Shown here piece after piece: positions 1 through 7,294 of a stretch of 37,058 bases of DNA (the first letter of the stretch is position 1; each line of letters starts with the position of its first letter). The stretch covers positions 1-37,058 of the forward strand of contig JAIXTS010000300.1 of NCBI GenBank assembly GCA_027483805.1, written 5' to 3'. Position numbers and translations under genes: made by a program. Under the pieces are notes generated by a model, which was not told the origin of the DNA, searched no databases, and saw nothing but the letters and a program-made list of their open reading frames with translations. This stretch comes from Azospirillum sp. Its GTDB lineage: Bacteria > Pseudomonadota > Alphaproteobacteria > Azospirillales > Azospirillaceae.

Positions 1-96
1 ACACCTGACGAGGCATACAGGCAGAAGGCGGACAGACTGTGTTTGGCGGCGTGAACTGAACAGGACCAAGCTTAACGCCGAACAAAAACTGTCCAC

Positions 97-870
97 TCAC
101 TGGGGACCAGCTCTAGCAACTTGGTTCCGTAGCTCACGAACAGTGTCAATGCCAGCATGCAGCTGTTCAATAGTCATACCTTTTGGGACATCGGGAAGAC
201 CATAAGTGTGCAGATCTCGGCTCCAGAGATCCTGGCGGAACTTGTGGGTGAAGATGTTGACCCAGAAGCCAAAAGTAAGGTCTCGAGCGAGGTAGCTGGT
301 GATTTTGTCATTCTGGCGGACCTTAGTTCGGCGCGCGGCAACTTGGTCTGCCAAGTCCGTTGCCATTTGGCTCTTGCCCAGCTTGGTCAAGAAGCCTGGT
401 TTATCGAACCAGTCAGGTCCGAAGTTGGCAATCAGACGGCCAATTGCTACATTTCTTACAATAACCTCCGTCATATGGAGGACTGGTAACAGCGATCCAC
501 TGACAGCAGCATTCCAGGCATGCAAGCGTAGTGAAAGCCTATAATCGGCGGCCGCGATATCCATATATCGTGAGAGCCTTAAAGGCGATATACGACGGTA
601 AAGGCTTGTGACCGTTACGTCCGATAATGACATTTTGTCTTGCAGACGGGCATCCAGACCCGTATATGTGAGGTATGCGCTGCTTGTGAAGCTGGCCTCG
701 TGCGGAGCCCTAGCAGACACGGAAGAAGGGGAAGGGCCTACGGGTTCCAACCTCGCTAGGGGCGGGCCTACGGGTTCCGCCCCTAGTTGTTTCTGGAGCT
801 GATGTTCTTCAAGGTCGCTCACGGTTTGTCTCCGGCGTCGGCGCAGCTCTCGAGGCATCGAATCATCCAA
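97..870 (-). CDS. Abi-like protein (AbiD/AbiF-type), probably altered at its C terminus
   Basis: Codes for 257 aa. The middle resembles the Abi_2 (AbiD/AbiF abortive-infection) family: a helical region with RLHAWNAAVSGSLLPVLHM, then VIVRNVAIGRLIANFGPDWF, then FWVNIFTHKFRQDLW. These correspond to the family's ...LRNAI...FGPDWW and FWVSLFS..Y...W blocks. Family members normally end with a motif like RNRIAHHEP, which is related to HEPN RNase motifs. Here the equivalent is RELRNQVARAGPQ followed by stop, so the histidine is missing. The N-terminal 80 residues are low-complexity and contain a short duplication (EPVGP twice; DNA gggcctacgggttcc at about 735 and 767). The start at 870 overlaps the end of the upstream RHH gene by 52 nt; the core may start internally (M80). 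GC is lower than in the backbone, suggesting transfer. The role in phage exclusion is inferred from the family only. Confidence 0.6.
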   Translation of the reverse strand: MDDSMPRELRRRRRQTVSDLEEHQLQKQLGAEPVGPPLARLEPVGPSPSSVSARAPHEASFTSSAYLTYTGLDARLQDKMSLSDVTVTSLYRRISPLRLSRYMDIAAADYRLSLRLHAWNAAVSGSLLPVLHMTEVIVRNVAIGRLIANFGPDWFDKPGFLTKLGKSQMATDLADQVAARRTKVRQNDKITSYLARDLTFGFWVNIFTHKFRQDLWSRDLHTYGLPDVPKGMTIEQLHAGIDTVRELRNQVARAGPQ

Positions 871-1268
871 GCATTCAGAGACTGCTTGTTGGCCGCAGCT
901 CGCTCGCTAAGCCGGTTCCTCAGACTTTCGGGCATACGCAAGGTGAATTTCACTTCACCCGACCCCGCTTCGGGCATCTCTCCGAAAAGAGCCTCGATCA
1001 GCTCAGGGTTCCAACTCGTCTTTTCTTCCAACCATTTTTGAGCCTCAGCAGGGGTGAGTGGCTTGATCGTTTCATGGTCATCTTCCTGTGCGCCGTGTAA
1101 AAATGAATATTCAAAAAAGGCTCCGAACCGCGTTTGGAACAGGTAGATACCCTCCTCCCTCGGACCATCATCCCAAGACCAACCCGCATGCTCCGTGGCC
1201 GTCTCGGTGTTATAGGTCTTGCCATCAATAATGCGCTTACACCGGATTGCCCGCACGAATCCCTCCAA
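819..1268 (-). CDS. Ribbon-helix-helix (Arc/HicB-like) protein with N-terminal unknown domain
   Basis: 149 aa. The C-terminal third carries KFTLRMPESLRNRLSERAAA followed by NKQSLNAWMIRCLE, a typical Arc-type ribbon-helix-helix segment with a beta strand of alternating residues and two helices, which binds DNA as a dimer. The first 100 residues (many aromatic and acidic residues, GWSWDDGPREEGIYLF) are not recognised. It is the first gene of a leftward pair with the Abi-like gene, which it overlaps. Its promoter region (1269-1402) carries three copies of TGACGGCA, so autoregulation like that of an antitoxin is likely. Whether it is an antitoxin for the downstream Abi-like protein is inference from gene order and overlap. 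Confidence 0.7.
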   Translation of the reverse strand: MEGFVRAIRCKRIIDGKTYNTETATEHAGWSWDDGPREEGIYLFQTRFGAFFEYSFLHGAQEDDHETIKPLTPAEAQKWLEEKTSWNPELIEALFGEMPEAGSGEVKFTLRMPESLRNRLSERAAANKQSLNAWMIRCLESCADAGDKP

Positions 1269-1273
1269 ACACC

Positions 1274-1340
1274 TGCCGTCAACTGATTAAATCTGTGTAT
1301 AAATCAGGTGACGGCACCTGTCAACACATGACGGCATGTG
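1274..1340. promoter_or_regulatory. Divergent operator region with three TGACGGCA/TGCCGTCA sites
   Basis: Between the divergent genes starting at 1268 (minus) and 1403 (plus). TGCCGTCA lies at 1274-1281 and TGACGGCA at 1309-1316 and 1329-1336, the last two exactly 20 bp apart, about two helical turns. Each of the last two is centred in a palindrome around ACGG: AGGTG-ACGG-CACCT (1306-1319) and CACATG-ACGG-CATGTG (1325-1340). The AT-rich stretch 1282-1305 would hold the promoters. The RHH protein is the obvious candidate ligand. Confidence 0.6.
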
Positions 1341-1402
1341 AAGAATTCTGCGACACACGCGCCACCCGCTGTTGGGGGCACCAACGTGAAGGGGGCGACT
1401 AG

Positions 1403-1927
1403 ATGATGCTGGACCTGCGACTGCCCGAATGCCGACCACCACGATGGCCAGCATTCGTCACGTGGGAAAATCAATCGTTCCCAGACTGGTGGCAACAGAA
1501 CCGACAGTTCGTGCCGGGCGTGCCGGAGACAGTGGCCGAGCAGTGGCTGCACAGGCACGCTGACCATACGCATTTCAAGTTCCTGGACCCACGCATCCTC
1601 CAGTTCGAGGAGCAGGAATGGACCGGCGCGGAGATCCTCGAGCGCATCCATCTCGAGTTCGGCCGCCCGCTTGATCCCGATTGGGATCACGGCCATCTGG
1701 CGGCTACCGCCAGAGGATGGACCAAAGATACCTGGGACTATCCAATCCTCGCCCTTGAGACACCAGACGGTATCCGGTCGACGGACGGCGAGTTGACTAA
1801 TGTCCGCAATGTGGTCGTGGAGGGATCGAAGCGCTACCGGTACCTCAACGCGCTGATTAAAAAGGGACTTGGCGGGACCGGGGCGCACAAATTGATCATC
1901 ATGAAAGGCATCTCACATGACGAATAG
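1403..1927 (+). CDS. Hypothetical protein, first gene of a two-gene unit
   Basis: 174 aa, starting ATGATG after a purine-rich stretch (gaaggggg). No family recognised. The protein is rich in Trp and acidic residues in its first half (TWENQSFPDWWQQN, EEQEWTGAEILE). The second half has YPILALETPDG and VVVEGSKRYRYLNAL, which look like compact alpha/beta strands with a basic patch. A long open frame exists on the opposite strand (1304-1888) but has no good start context and overlaps the operator, so it was set aside. The last 11 nt overlap the next gene, indicating translational coupling and a shared function with it. Confidence 0.65.
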   Translation: MMLDLRLPECRPPRWPAFVTWENQSFPDWWQQNRQFVPGVPETVAEQWLHRHADHTHFKFLDPRILQFEEQEWTGAEILERIHLEFGRPLDPDWDHGHLAATARGWTKDTWDYPILALETPDGIRSTDGELTNVRNVVVEGSKRYRYLNALIKKGLGGTGAHKLIIMKGISHDE

Positions 1928-2672
1928 CCTGGTGGCCTTCTGGGACAAGGCGCCGCTGGAGACGGCCCCATATGTTCATCCGCACGATCATGCCGCGCCG
2001 AAAGGGATCAGGAACACCATCGATTCCCGAGACAGGTATCTCGAGGACTGGCCTGGTTCGCCAAAAAATCCGGGAGCGCTCCATCTGGGCCTGCTGCCGC
2101 AGCCCTATCACGGAGACCTCGACGGCGCTGAGATCCTGATATTGCTATTGAATCCCGGTGTCTCAGACTGCGACTATCACGCCGAGGCCCACTATCCGGA
2201 ATTCCGGGCGGACCTTCTGGCCACAATCCGACAGGAGCGCCGCAGCCACATGTTTCTCGACCCCAAATGGGCATGGACCAGCGGTTTCACCTGGTGGGAG
2301 AGAAAGCTAAGAGGGGTTACCTGGGCTATTGCAGACGAGCACTTCGGTGGCAATTATCGACGCGCCCTCGCCAATGTGGCGCGCCATGTCGCCTCAATAG
2401 AACTGATCCCCTACCATTCCAGCAGCTTTGCAGGTTCAACCAAGCGTCCTTCAGCCAATGCCGCCCGAGAGTTCGTCAGTAAGATAGCCCAAGACCCGAG
2501 ACGGATCATCATCATCCCCCGTAGCGTCGAGCACTGGAATCTGCCCGACCTGCCAAACATCACGAAGTATCCGGGCCACCATGCGCGAAGCGCCAGCCTC
2601 GGCATGTCCAGCAAGGGTGGCGAAGCGATCATCGAACGTTTTCGGAAAATCGATCTCTCCTATGAAATCTAA
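1917..2672 (+). CDS. Uncharacterised protein with LNPG motif (glycosylase-like fold suspected)
   Basis: 251 aa. Visible blocks: LHLGLLPQPYHGDLDGAEIL, then ILLLNPGVSD (LLNPG at residues 77-81), a WW-containing segment FTWWERKLRG near 125, IELIPYHSSSF near 165, and IIIIPRSVEHWNL near 200. This arrangement (substrate loop after a first strand, then IP/FPYHS, then a late strand with R..W) matches a widespread uncharacterised bacterial family. The LNPG loop recalls the GxNPG motif of the MUG/TDG branch of uracil-DNA glycosylases. That similarity is inference and no activity is claimed. It overlaps the 174-aa gene by 11 nt and lies opposite the RHH/Abi-like pair, which suggests a defence or DNA-modification context. 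Confidence 0.65.
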   Translation: MTNSLVAFWDKAPLETAPYVHPHDHAAPKGIRNTIDSRDRYLEDWPGSPKNPGALHLGLLPQPYHGDLDGAEILILLLNPGVSDCDYHAEAHYPEFRADLLATIRQERRSHMFLDPKWAWTSGFTWWERKLRGVTWAIADEHFGGNYRRALANVARHVASIELIPYHSSSFAGSTKRPSANAAREFVSKIAQDPRRIIIIPRSVEHWNLPDLPNITKYPGHHARSASLGMSSKGGEAIIERFRKIDLSYEI

Positions 2673-2715
2673 GTGAGGCCACCCTTCTCCCATCACCACA
2701 ATCGGCAGACACCCC

Positions 2716-2991
2716 ATGACCACCACATCTACTCTTCTCACCCTACTCGCCGGCGCCATCGGCATGCTGGCGGCCATCTGGTGGCTCCGCGCCAGCCGCG
2801 TGCAGGTGGTTCCCACCTGGGGGAACGGATGCGAGCCTGGCGACAGCGAGGCATCACAGAGGGGCTGGACGGCGGGGCTCATAGCCGCCAGCATGACCAG
2901 CGGCCGTCTCAATGCCCAGGCTGCGCTGTTGACAGCCGTCTCGGTCGCTCTCGGATCCATCGGCGCGATCGTCGGTCAGCTCGCGCCCTGA
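2716..2991 (+). CDS. Small predicted membrane protein, two hydrophobic segments
   Basis: 91 aa. An N-terminal hydrophobic segment (LLTLLAGAIGMLAAIWWL, about residues 7-24) and a C-terminal one (AALLTAVSVALGSIGAIVG, about 69-87) flank a polar middle with GNGCEPGD. No Shine-Dalgarno is obvious upstream. The gene lies 43 nt downstream of the LNPG-protein gene and before a lipoprotein gene, so it could belong to either group. The family is not recognised; a role in the cell envelope is inferred from hydrophobicity only. The 199 bp after it (2992-3190) show no further gene. Confidence 0.5.
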   Translation: MTTTSTLLTLLAGAIGMLAAIWWLRASRVQVVPTWGNGCEPGDSEASQRGWTAGLIAASMTSGRLNAQAALLTAVSVALGSIGAIVGQLAP

Positions 2992-3190
2992 TGATCATCG
3001 AAGCGAAGAGTTGGAAGCAGGGATAAGGCCCACCCGATACTGATCATTCCGTGGCCCTTCCTCTTCGCTGCGCCGTGCTGAAACCTCAAGCGGAAATTCG
3101 GGGCCGATCGGCCCATCCCCCATCCGCTGACATGCACTGCCGCGGGCCTGTATGCTGAACCGGCATCAACATTCGAGAACCAAGAAAACC

Positions 3191-3604
3191 ATGCGGACCG
3201 TCTTCATCGCCCTCATCACCGCCATCCTCGCCGGCGGCTGTGTTTCCGGCCAGCCGGCCCAGGTCGCCACGCTCTCTGTCGCCCTTGGTGGCGACGGAGA
3301 AGTACGCACCATTGAGCAGATCACTGAGCTGCAGACGGTTTCCGGCTTTACCGAATATGGCGATGGGACGCGGGTCGACCAGCACAAGTCCGTGCGGCTT
3401 GGGGTCTGGGGGACGGCGACCCGCGTCGGAAATGCCGTCGCCTTCCAACTGACGGAGCGTCGACTGGCCGAGATGAAGCAGCGTGATGGCATCGACCTGC
3501 CCCTCGTCGCCACCGATACCTTTGCGCAGATCTATCCGATCGCGGCCGCCCGCGCCGGCATCGCCGTCTTCGATGGGCGCTACACAATCATCGTTCGGGA
3601 GTAG
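3191..3604 (+). CDS. Predicted lipoprotein
   Basis: 137 aa when started at the ATG at 3191, chosen because it begins a clean type II signal peptide. That signal is MRT, then hydrophobic VFIALITAILA, then lipobox LAGGC with Cys at residue 18. An in-frame ATG at 3152 would add 13 charged residues. The mature part is beta-rich, with TLSVALGGDGEVRTIEQ and VAFQLTERRLAEMK, and no family is recognised. It precedes membrane and transfer-type genes, so an outer-membrane or periplasmic accessory role in that machinery is possible but unproven. Confidence 0.65.
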   Translation: MRTVFIALITAILAGGCVSGQPAQVATLSVALGGDGEVRTIEQITELQTVSGFTEYGDGTRVDQHKSVRLGVWGTATRVGNAVAFQLTERRLAEMKQRDGIDLPLVATDTFAQIYPIAAARAGIAVFDGRYTIIVRE

Positions 3605-3651
3605 GTCTGTTTTCGGCCAACCGGAAACCAGTCTACGCTTCGCGTCTCTCT

Positions 3652-3684
3652 TGCTGACGTTCACGCCCTCGCCTCCCCTACGCT
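3652..3684 (+). promoter_or_regulatory. Bipartite promoter-like motif, copy 1
   Basis: TGCTGACGTTC at 3652-3662, 16 nt of C-rich spacer, then TACGCT at 3679-3684, 22 nt before the ATG at 3706. The same two blocks recur at 3900-3932, 24582-24613 and 31484-31516, and copies 1 and 2 also share C-rich spacer sequence. Geometry is close to a -35/-10 promoter. Confidence 0.5.
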
Positions 3685-3705
3685 GGCATCCGGCCTAGAA
3701 AACGG

Positions 3706-3864
3706 ATGGAGAAGGAAATGGACGATGACGCAGAGCACCAGCAGAAACCACAGTGCGGAGGCTGGTATCCGGGCGAGGCCATCTTGTACGCGATCGGCAT
3801 CCTCGCCTGGTTGATCCTGCTGATCCTCGTCGACAAGGCCGGGCTGTGGCTACTCGGCCGATAG
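3706..3864 (+). CDS. Small single-span membrane protein
   Basis: 52 aa, beginning MEKEMDDDAEHQQK. The N terminus is acidic and hydrophilic, followed by a CGGWYPGEA turn and one strong hydrophobic helix (ILYAIGILAWLILLILV, about residues 26-42), ending in a short GLWLLGR tail. The start at 3706 sits just downstream of the bipartite promoter-like motif; a second in-frame ATG at 3718 has a purine-rich leader (gagaagg). It is followed after 100 bp by the pilin/VirB6-like gene and may be a membrane partner of that complex. The family is unknown. Confidence 0.5.
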   Translation: MEKEMDDDAEHQQKPQCGGWYPGEAILYAIGILAWLILLILVDKAGLWLLGR

Positions 3865-3899
3865 AACGACAGAGCGCTACAGTTCGATCGAATACCACC

Positions 3900-3932
3900 T
3901 GCTGACGTTCGAGCCGCCCCCTCCCCTAAGCT
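3900..3932 (+). promoter_or_regulatory. Bipartite promoter-like motif, copy 2
   Basis: TGCTGACGTTC at 3900-3910, 16 nt spacer, TAAGCT at 3927-3932. It lies 33 nt before the GTG start of the next gene. The segment 3900-3963 is an imperfect direct repeat of 3652-3717, including the C-rich spacer and a gaaa-cgga block. Confidence 0.5.
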
Positions 3933-3964
3933 GGTTTCGGCATTGGAAAGCGGAGGCCGGTATC

Positions 3965-5710
3965 GTGGGCGGACAAGGTGGACAGCGACGGCTACCGGGT
4001 TGGGATGTGGACGACGGGTACAGGTTCGTCCTCTGCCAGATCGGCCGGCTGGCCCTGCTGTACCTCGCGGGCCTGGTGATGAGTTGCCTGGTCAGCCTGC
4101 TCGCCGCCCATCCGGCCGCTGCGCAGACCGCGGGACCCGCCGCCGACATCTTCGCTCCGCTGGCCCAGCCTGTCGGCCAGACCATCGACTTCATGGCCTG
4201 GGGCGGCCGCATCTTTGGCTTCTTGATGCTGCTCTTCGCCGGCGGGCGGACCGCCATGAAGGGCCAGGTCGACTGGCCCACCATCCTCTCCGCCACCTTC
4301 GGCATCCTCCTGTTCCTCATCGCCGCCCCGCTCAGCACCTGGCTCGCGAGCATGGCCACACCAGAACCCGTTACGGGGGGTGGGGGAGGATCAGGGCAGA
4401 CAGTGCTATGGACCTGCAAGCTTTGCTCTCACGTCACGGTTCGGCTTGAAACATCACTTCGTACTTTCCGCGAGTTGGCTTTCACGGGACTTGCTGCACC
4501 GGCCCATGGTCTCGCCCGAATTGGCGTGCTGATCTATGTTTTCGCCTGGGCGTGGAAGCTGCTCGGAAATCCAGACGAGGCACGCAACGCTATCCCGCGT
4601 TTCATCCAGCAGTTTCTTTGGTCCTGTCTGGCCTTCGGCTTGCTAGCCAGCCCCTCCTGGGTTTCATCGACTTTGGTCAACGGCGTTGAGGCGGCATTTC
4701 TAAACACAGCAGCCTACCTACTTGAGCTTGCCCAATCCCACTTCTCAGTAGGTACCGGCATCAACCTGACAACAGATTTCGACAACACCTCTCAGCACTA
4801 CTACTCAAAGCTATGGGCACAAGTTGAAGCGACAGTCCTTCCCTTGATCGGTATTTTCTTTGCACGCCTCGAAAATGTGCTCGATATCGGTAAGGCGATC
4901 CTCGCCGTGATCCTGGCGACACCCTTTGTCTTTGTGGCGGGAATCTTCATCGCCTTCCTGGCTCAGACCCTGTTTTACGTCGCCGCCGTGTGCGCCGTCT
5001 CTCCGCTGCTGATCGCCGGCATGATGTTCGGGCCGATCCGCTCCATGCTGTTCGCCTCACTGCGCTTCGCCATGGGCGGCGGCCTGACCCTGATCATCGC
5101 CGCCATCGCCATGGGGGTCACCGGCACCCTAACCATGGATATCATCAAGACGGCCGGGAACGAGGCGCTGCAGGAATCCATTGCCAGCGCCGATGACCGG
5201 CCATCCGGGCTGGATCCGACCCCTGATGGCGTGGCGATGGTGCGGGACCTGTACAATCTGTTCAACGGGTCATTGGACGCAAGCGATCCGGCCGACGTCA
5301 CCGCCAACCCGTTCCTGTCGGCCGAGCAGGCGAAGGCCATGCTCAATCCGATGCGCCTATCGTTCTATCTGGCACTCGGCGCCGGCGCCGTCAGCGTCAT
5401 CCTGCACCTGGCCGCCCCGCGCATCGCGTCGAACATCATGGGCGTCACCGATAGCGCCACCTCGGCCGGCATCGTGGTGGCCGCCACCCAGGCCGCCATG
5501 ACCATGGTCGTGGGCAAGGCGGGCCAGACGGCCTTCGGCCAGCAAGCGCCGTTCCACAAACCCTGGTGGGCCGGAAAAGGAGGTGGTGGCGGCGGAGACG
5601 ACGATCCAGCGGGAGGATCAGGCGGATCAAGCTTCATCGATCAGTTCAGGGCAGCCGCCGGCGCCGGGCTTCGCGGCGCCGGCGAGCGGATCGGCGGCGG
5701 AGGCTCCTGA
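3965..5710 (+). CDS. Pilin-like (VirB2-type) domain fused to VirB6/TrbL-like channel protein
   Basis: 581 aa from a GTG with RBS ggagg at 3952. Residues 27-54 form a signal-like segment ending AHPAAAQ. Residues 80-126 hold two hydrophobic helices around a short charged loop (GGRTAMKGQVDW), the layout of a VirB2/TrbC pilin. Residues 138-144 are a Gly/Ser linker, then WTCKLC (CxxC at 151-154). Several further membrane helices follow (GVLIYVFAWAW, FVFVAGIFIAFLAQTL, LTLIIAAIAMGVTG, AGAVSVILHLAAP), as in VirB6/TrbL inner-membrane channel proteins of type IV secretion, and a Gly-rich tail. The join sits at a G-run (about 4374-4390), where a frameshift or deletion could have fused two genes. The DNA of about 4400-4950 looks less GC-rich than both sides. 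It overlaps the ATPase gene (TGATG). Confidence 0.65.
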   Translation: MGGQGGQRRLPGWDVDDGYRFVLCQIGRLALLYLAGLVMSCLVSLLAAHPAAAQTAGPAADIFAPLAQPVGQTIDFMAWGGRIFGFLMLLFAGGRTAMKGQVDWPTILSATFGILLFLIAAPLSTWLASMATPEPVTGGGGGSGQTVLWTCKLCSHVTVRLETSLRTFRELAFTGLAAPAHGLARIGVLIYVFAWAWKLLGNPDEARNAIPRFIQQFLWSCLAFGLLASPSWVSSTLVNGVEAAFLNTAAYLLELAQSHFSVGTGINLTTDFDNTSQHYYSKLWAQVEATVLPLIGIFFARLENVLDIGKAILAVILATPFVFVAGIFIAFLAQTLFYVAAVCAVSPLLIAGMMFGPIRSMLFASLRFAMGGGLTLIIAAIAMGVTGTLTMDIIKTAGNEALQESIASADDRPSGLDPTPDGVAMVRDLYNLFNGSLDASDPADVTANPFLSAEQAKAMLNPMRLSFYLALGAGAVSVILHLAAPRIASNIMGVTDSATSAGIVVAATQAAMTMVVGKAGQTAFGQQAPFHKPWWAGKGGGGGGDDDPAGGSGGSSFIDQFRAAAGAGLRGAGERIGGGGS

Positions 5711-7083
5711 TGCGCAGCGGCAGCGCCCCCGTCATCCTCAGCAGCCCGGAGGCGGCACCTCGCGTGAAACGCTCCAGCCCCCGCGTCGCCATCCCGCTCG
5801 GCACCGGGCGGCTCAGTGGCGGCAGCGAATACAAGGTCCACTGGAACAGCCATGAGACGGTCAATGGCCACACGCTGCTGGTCGGCGGCACGGGTGCCGG
5901 CAAGACGCACCAGCTCACCCGTTTCGCCACGGCCCTGGGCCAGGGCGGCATCCGCACGCTGATCGTCGATGTGCATGGCGATATCCACCCCGACTGCCCC
6001 ACCTCCACCGTGCTGTTCTCCGAATCCACCGAATTCGGCCTCAACCCGCTGGCTGTCTCGCCCGACCCCCATCATGGCGGCGTGCGTAAGCGCGCCAACA
6101 GCTTCATCGCCCTTCTGGCCCGGCAGATGGCCCTGGGCGAAAAGCAGAAATCCGCCCTCTACCGCCTGCTGGTCGAACTCTACCGTTCCTACGGGTTTGA
6201 GGTGGATAAGCCCGATACTTGGTCCCTCGATGTCGATCCCAGGACCTGGGCGAAATCACGCAAGCGCCACCCGACCCTGCGGGACCTGACCCGACATGTC
6301 GAGAACAAGCTGAAGGCCATGCGTTGGGGCCTTTCCGGTCAGGCCCTGGTCCAGTTCCAGGAGGTCCAGAAGCTCCAGAAGAAGCTGCTGGGACTGCGAG
6401 TGCAGGACAGGCAGGGCCATGATGTGCTGGATAAGCTGGAAAAGGCCAAGTCCGCCGCCGTCGATGCCTATGCCGAGGCGCTGGACAAGATGGAGCGCGG
6501 CGACGAGCTGGACGAGCTGCTGGGTTGGGAGACGCCCGACGCCATCAAGGGCCTGTGGGACCGGCTCTGCTCCCTGGAGGCAAGCGGCATCTTCCGCGGC
6601 CGCGCCCCCGCCTTCGATCCCGGTTGTCCGGTCTGGCGCTATGACATCTCGCCCCTGTCGCGGGCCGAACAGCAATTCTTCGTGCAGTGCCTGGCCGAGC
6701 AGCAATTCTACGATGCCAAGGAACGCGGCGAGGCCGAAGGCCCAGACCTGGCGCTGATCATCGATGAGGCGGTCAACCATGTCGATGACGACGACGATCA
6801 CATCGTCAACGTCATGCTGCGCGAGGTCCGCAAGTTTGGCGTCATGGTGGTTCTGGCCGCTCAGGAACTGGGAACCTTCCCCAAGCCCGTCCTCTCATCC
6901 ACCGCCACGAAGCTGTTGCTGGGCATCGACGCCACCGAGCAGAAGGCCGTCGAACGCCGGCTCGGCCTGGAGGACGGCAAGCTGCGCTCCATCAGTCCGC
7001 AGCAGACCGCCCTGGTCCAGGTCCAGCGCCGGGGCGCCAAAGCGCAGCAGCAGGGCTATGTCGACGTCAACGTCATCAGCTGA
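5710..7083 (+). CDS. P-loop ATPase, HerA/DUF87-like, transfer-system associated
   Basis: 457 aa from the ATG in TGATG at 5710; an upstream extension in frame is arginine-rich and is read through by the previous gene. Walker A is GGTGAGKT (residues 59-66), preceded by HTLLV. IVDVHGDI follows, as in HerA/VirB4/TraD-type hexameric ATPases. Walker B is ALIIDEA (348-354). Then come VMLREVRKFGVMVVLAAQE and a late ATKLLLGIDA block resembling the C-terminal half of these motors. A charged helical insertion lies at about residues 160-280 (KLQKKLLGLR, DKLEKAKSAAV). It is translationally coupled to the VirB6-like gene, so it probably energises that membrane complex or couples DNA to it. Whether it acts as VirB4 or VirD4 cannot be decided. 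Confidence 0.75.
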   Translation: MRSGSAPVILSSPEAAPRVKRSSPRVAIPLGTGRLSGGSEYKVHWNSHETVNGHTLLVGGTGAGKTHQLTRFATALGQGGIRTLIVDVHGDIHPDCPTSTVLFSESTEFGLNPLAVSPDPHHGGVRKRANSFIALLARQMALGEKQKSALYRLLVELYRSYGFEVDKPDTWSLDVDPRTWAKSRKRHPTLRDLTRHVENKLKAMRWGLSGQALVQFQEVQKLQKKLLGLRVQDRQGHDVLDKLEKAKSAAVDAYAEALDKMERGDELDELLGWETPDAIKGLWDRLCSLEASGIFRGRAPAFDPGCPVWRYDISPLSRAEQQFFVQCLAEQQFYDAKERGEAEGPDLALIIDEAVNHVDDDDDHIVNVMLREVRKFGVMVVLAAQELGTFPKPVLSSTATKLLLGIDATEQKAVERRLGLEDGKLRSISPQQTALVQVQRRGAKAQQQGYVDVNVIS

Positions 7084-7102
7084 ACAACCAGGAGGCCTTC
7101 CG

Positions 7103-7249
7103 ATGTTCCGATGCAGCTTCTCCAGTTTCCTTCGCCTGTGCCTGGGCTTCGGTACCCTCATGGGCGTGATCACCCGAACCGATGCCGGCCGCCGCCATCT
7201 GTGGCGGGTCATGCGCGGTCACTATCGCCAGATCCATCCGATACAATGA
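7103..7249 (+). CDS. Small basic hydrophobic peptide
   Basis: 48 aa with a strong RBS (ggagg at 7091-7095, 7 nt spacing). It reads MFRCSFSSFLRLCLGFGTLM, then a basic tail with RTDAGRRHLWRVMRGHY. It starts 20 nt after the ATPase stop. One short hydrophobic stretch suggests membrane association. No family recognised; the RBS and spacing are the main support. Confidence 0.45.
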   Translation: MFRCSFSSFLRLCLGFGTLMGVITRTDAGRRHLWRVMRGHYRQIHPIQ

Positions 7250-7294
7250 GCCAGGACCCACGGAATTCGTGCGCTACGCCACATAGACCGCATC

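Noticed and set aside
1304-1888. Long minus-strand frame opposite the 174-aa gene
   Set aside because: Its end runs through the operator region, it has no RBS, and the plus-strand frame is coupled to the next gene.
5641-6075. Minus-strand frames across the VirB6-like/ATPase junction
   Set aside because: Overlap the well-supported plus-strand pair and have no starts with RBS.
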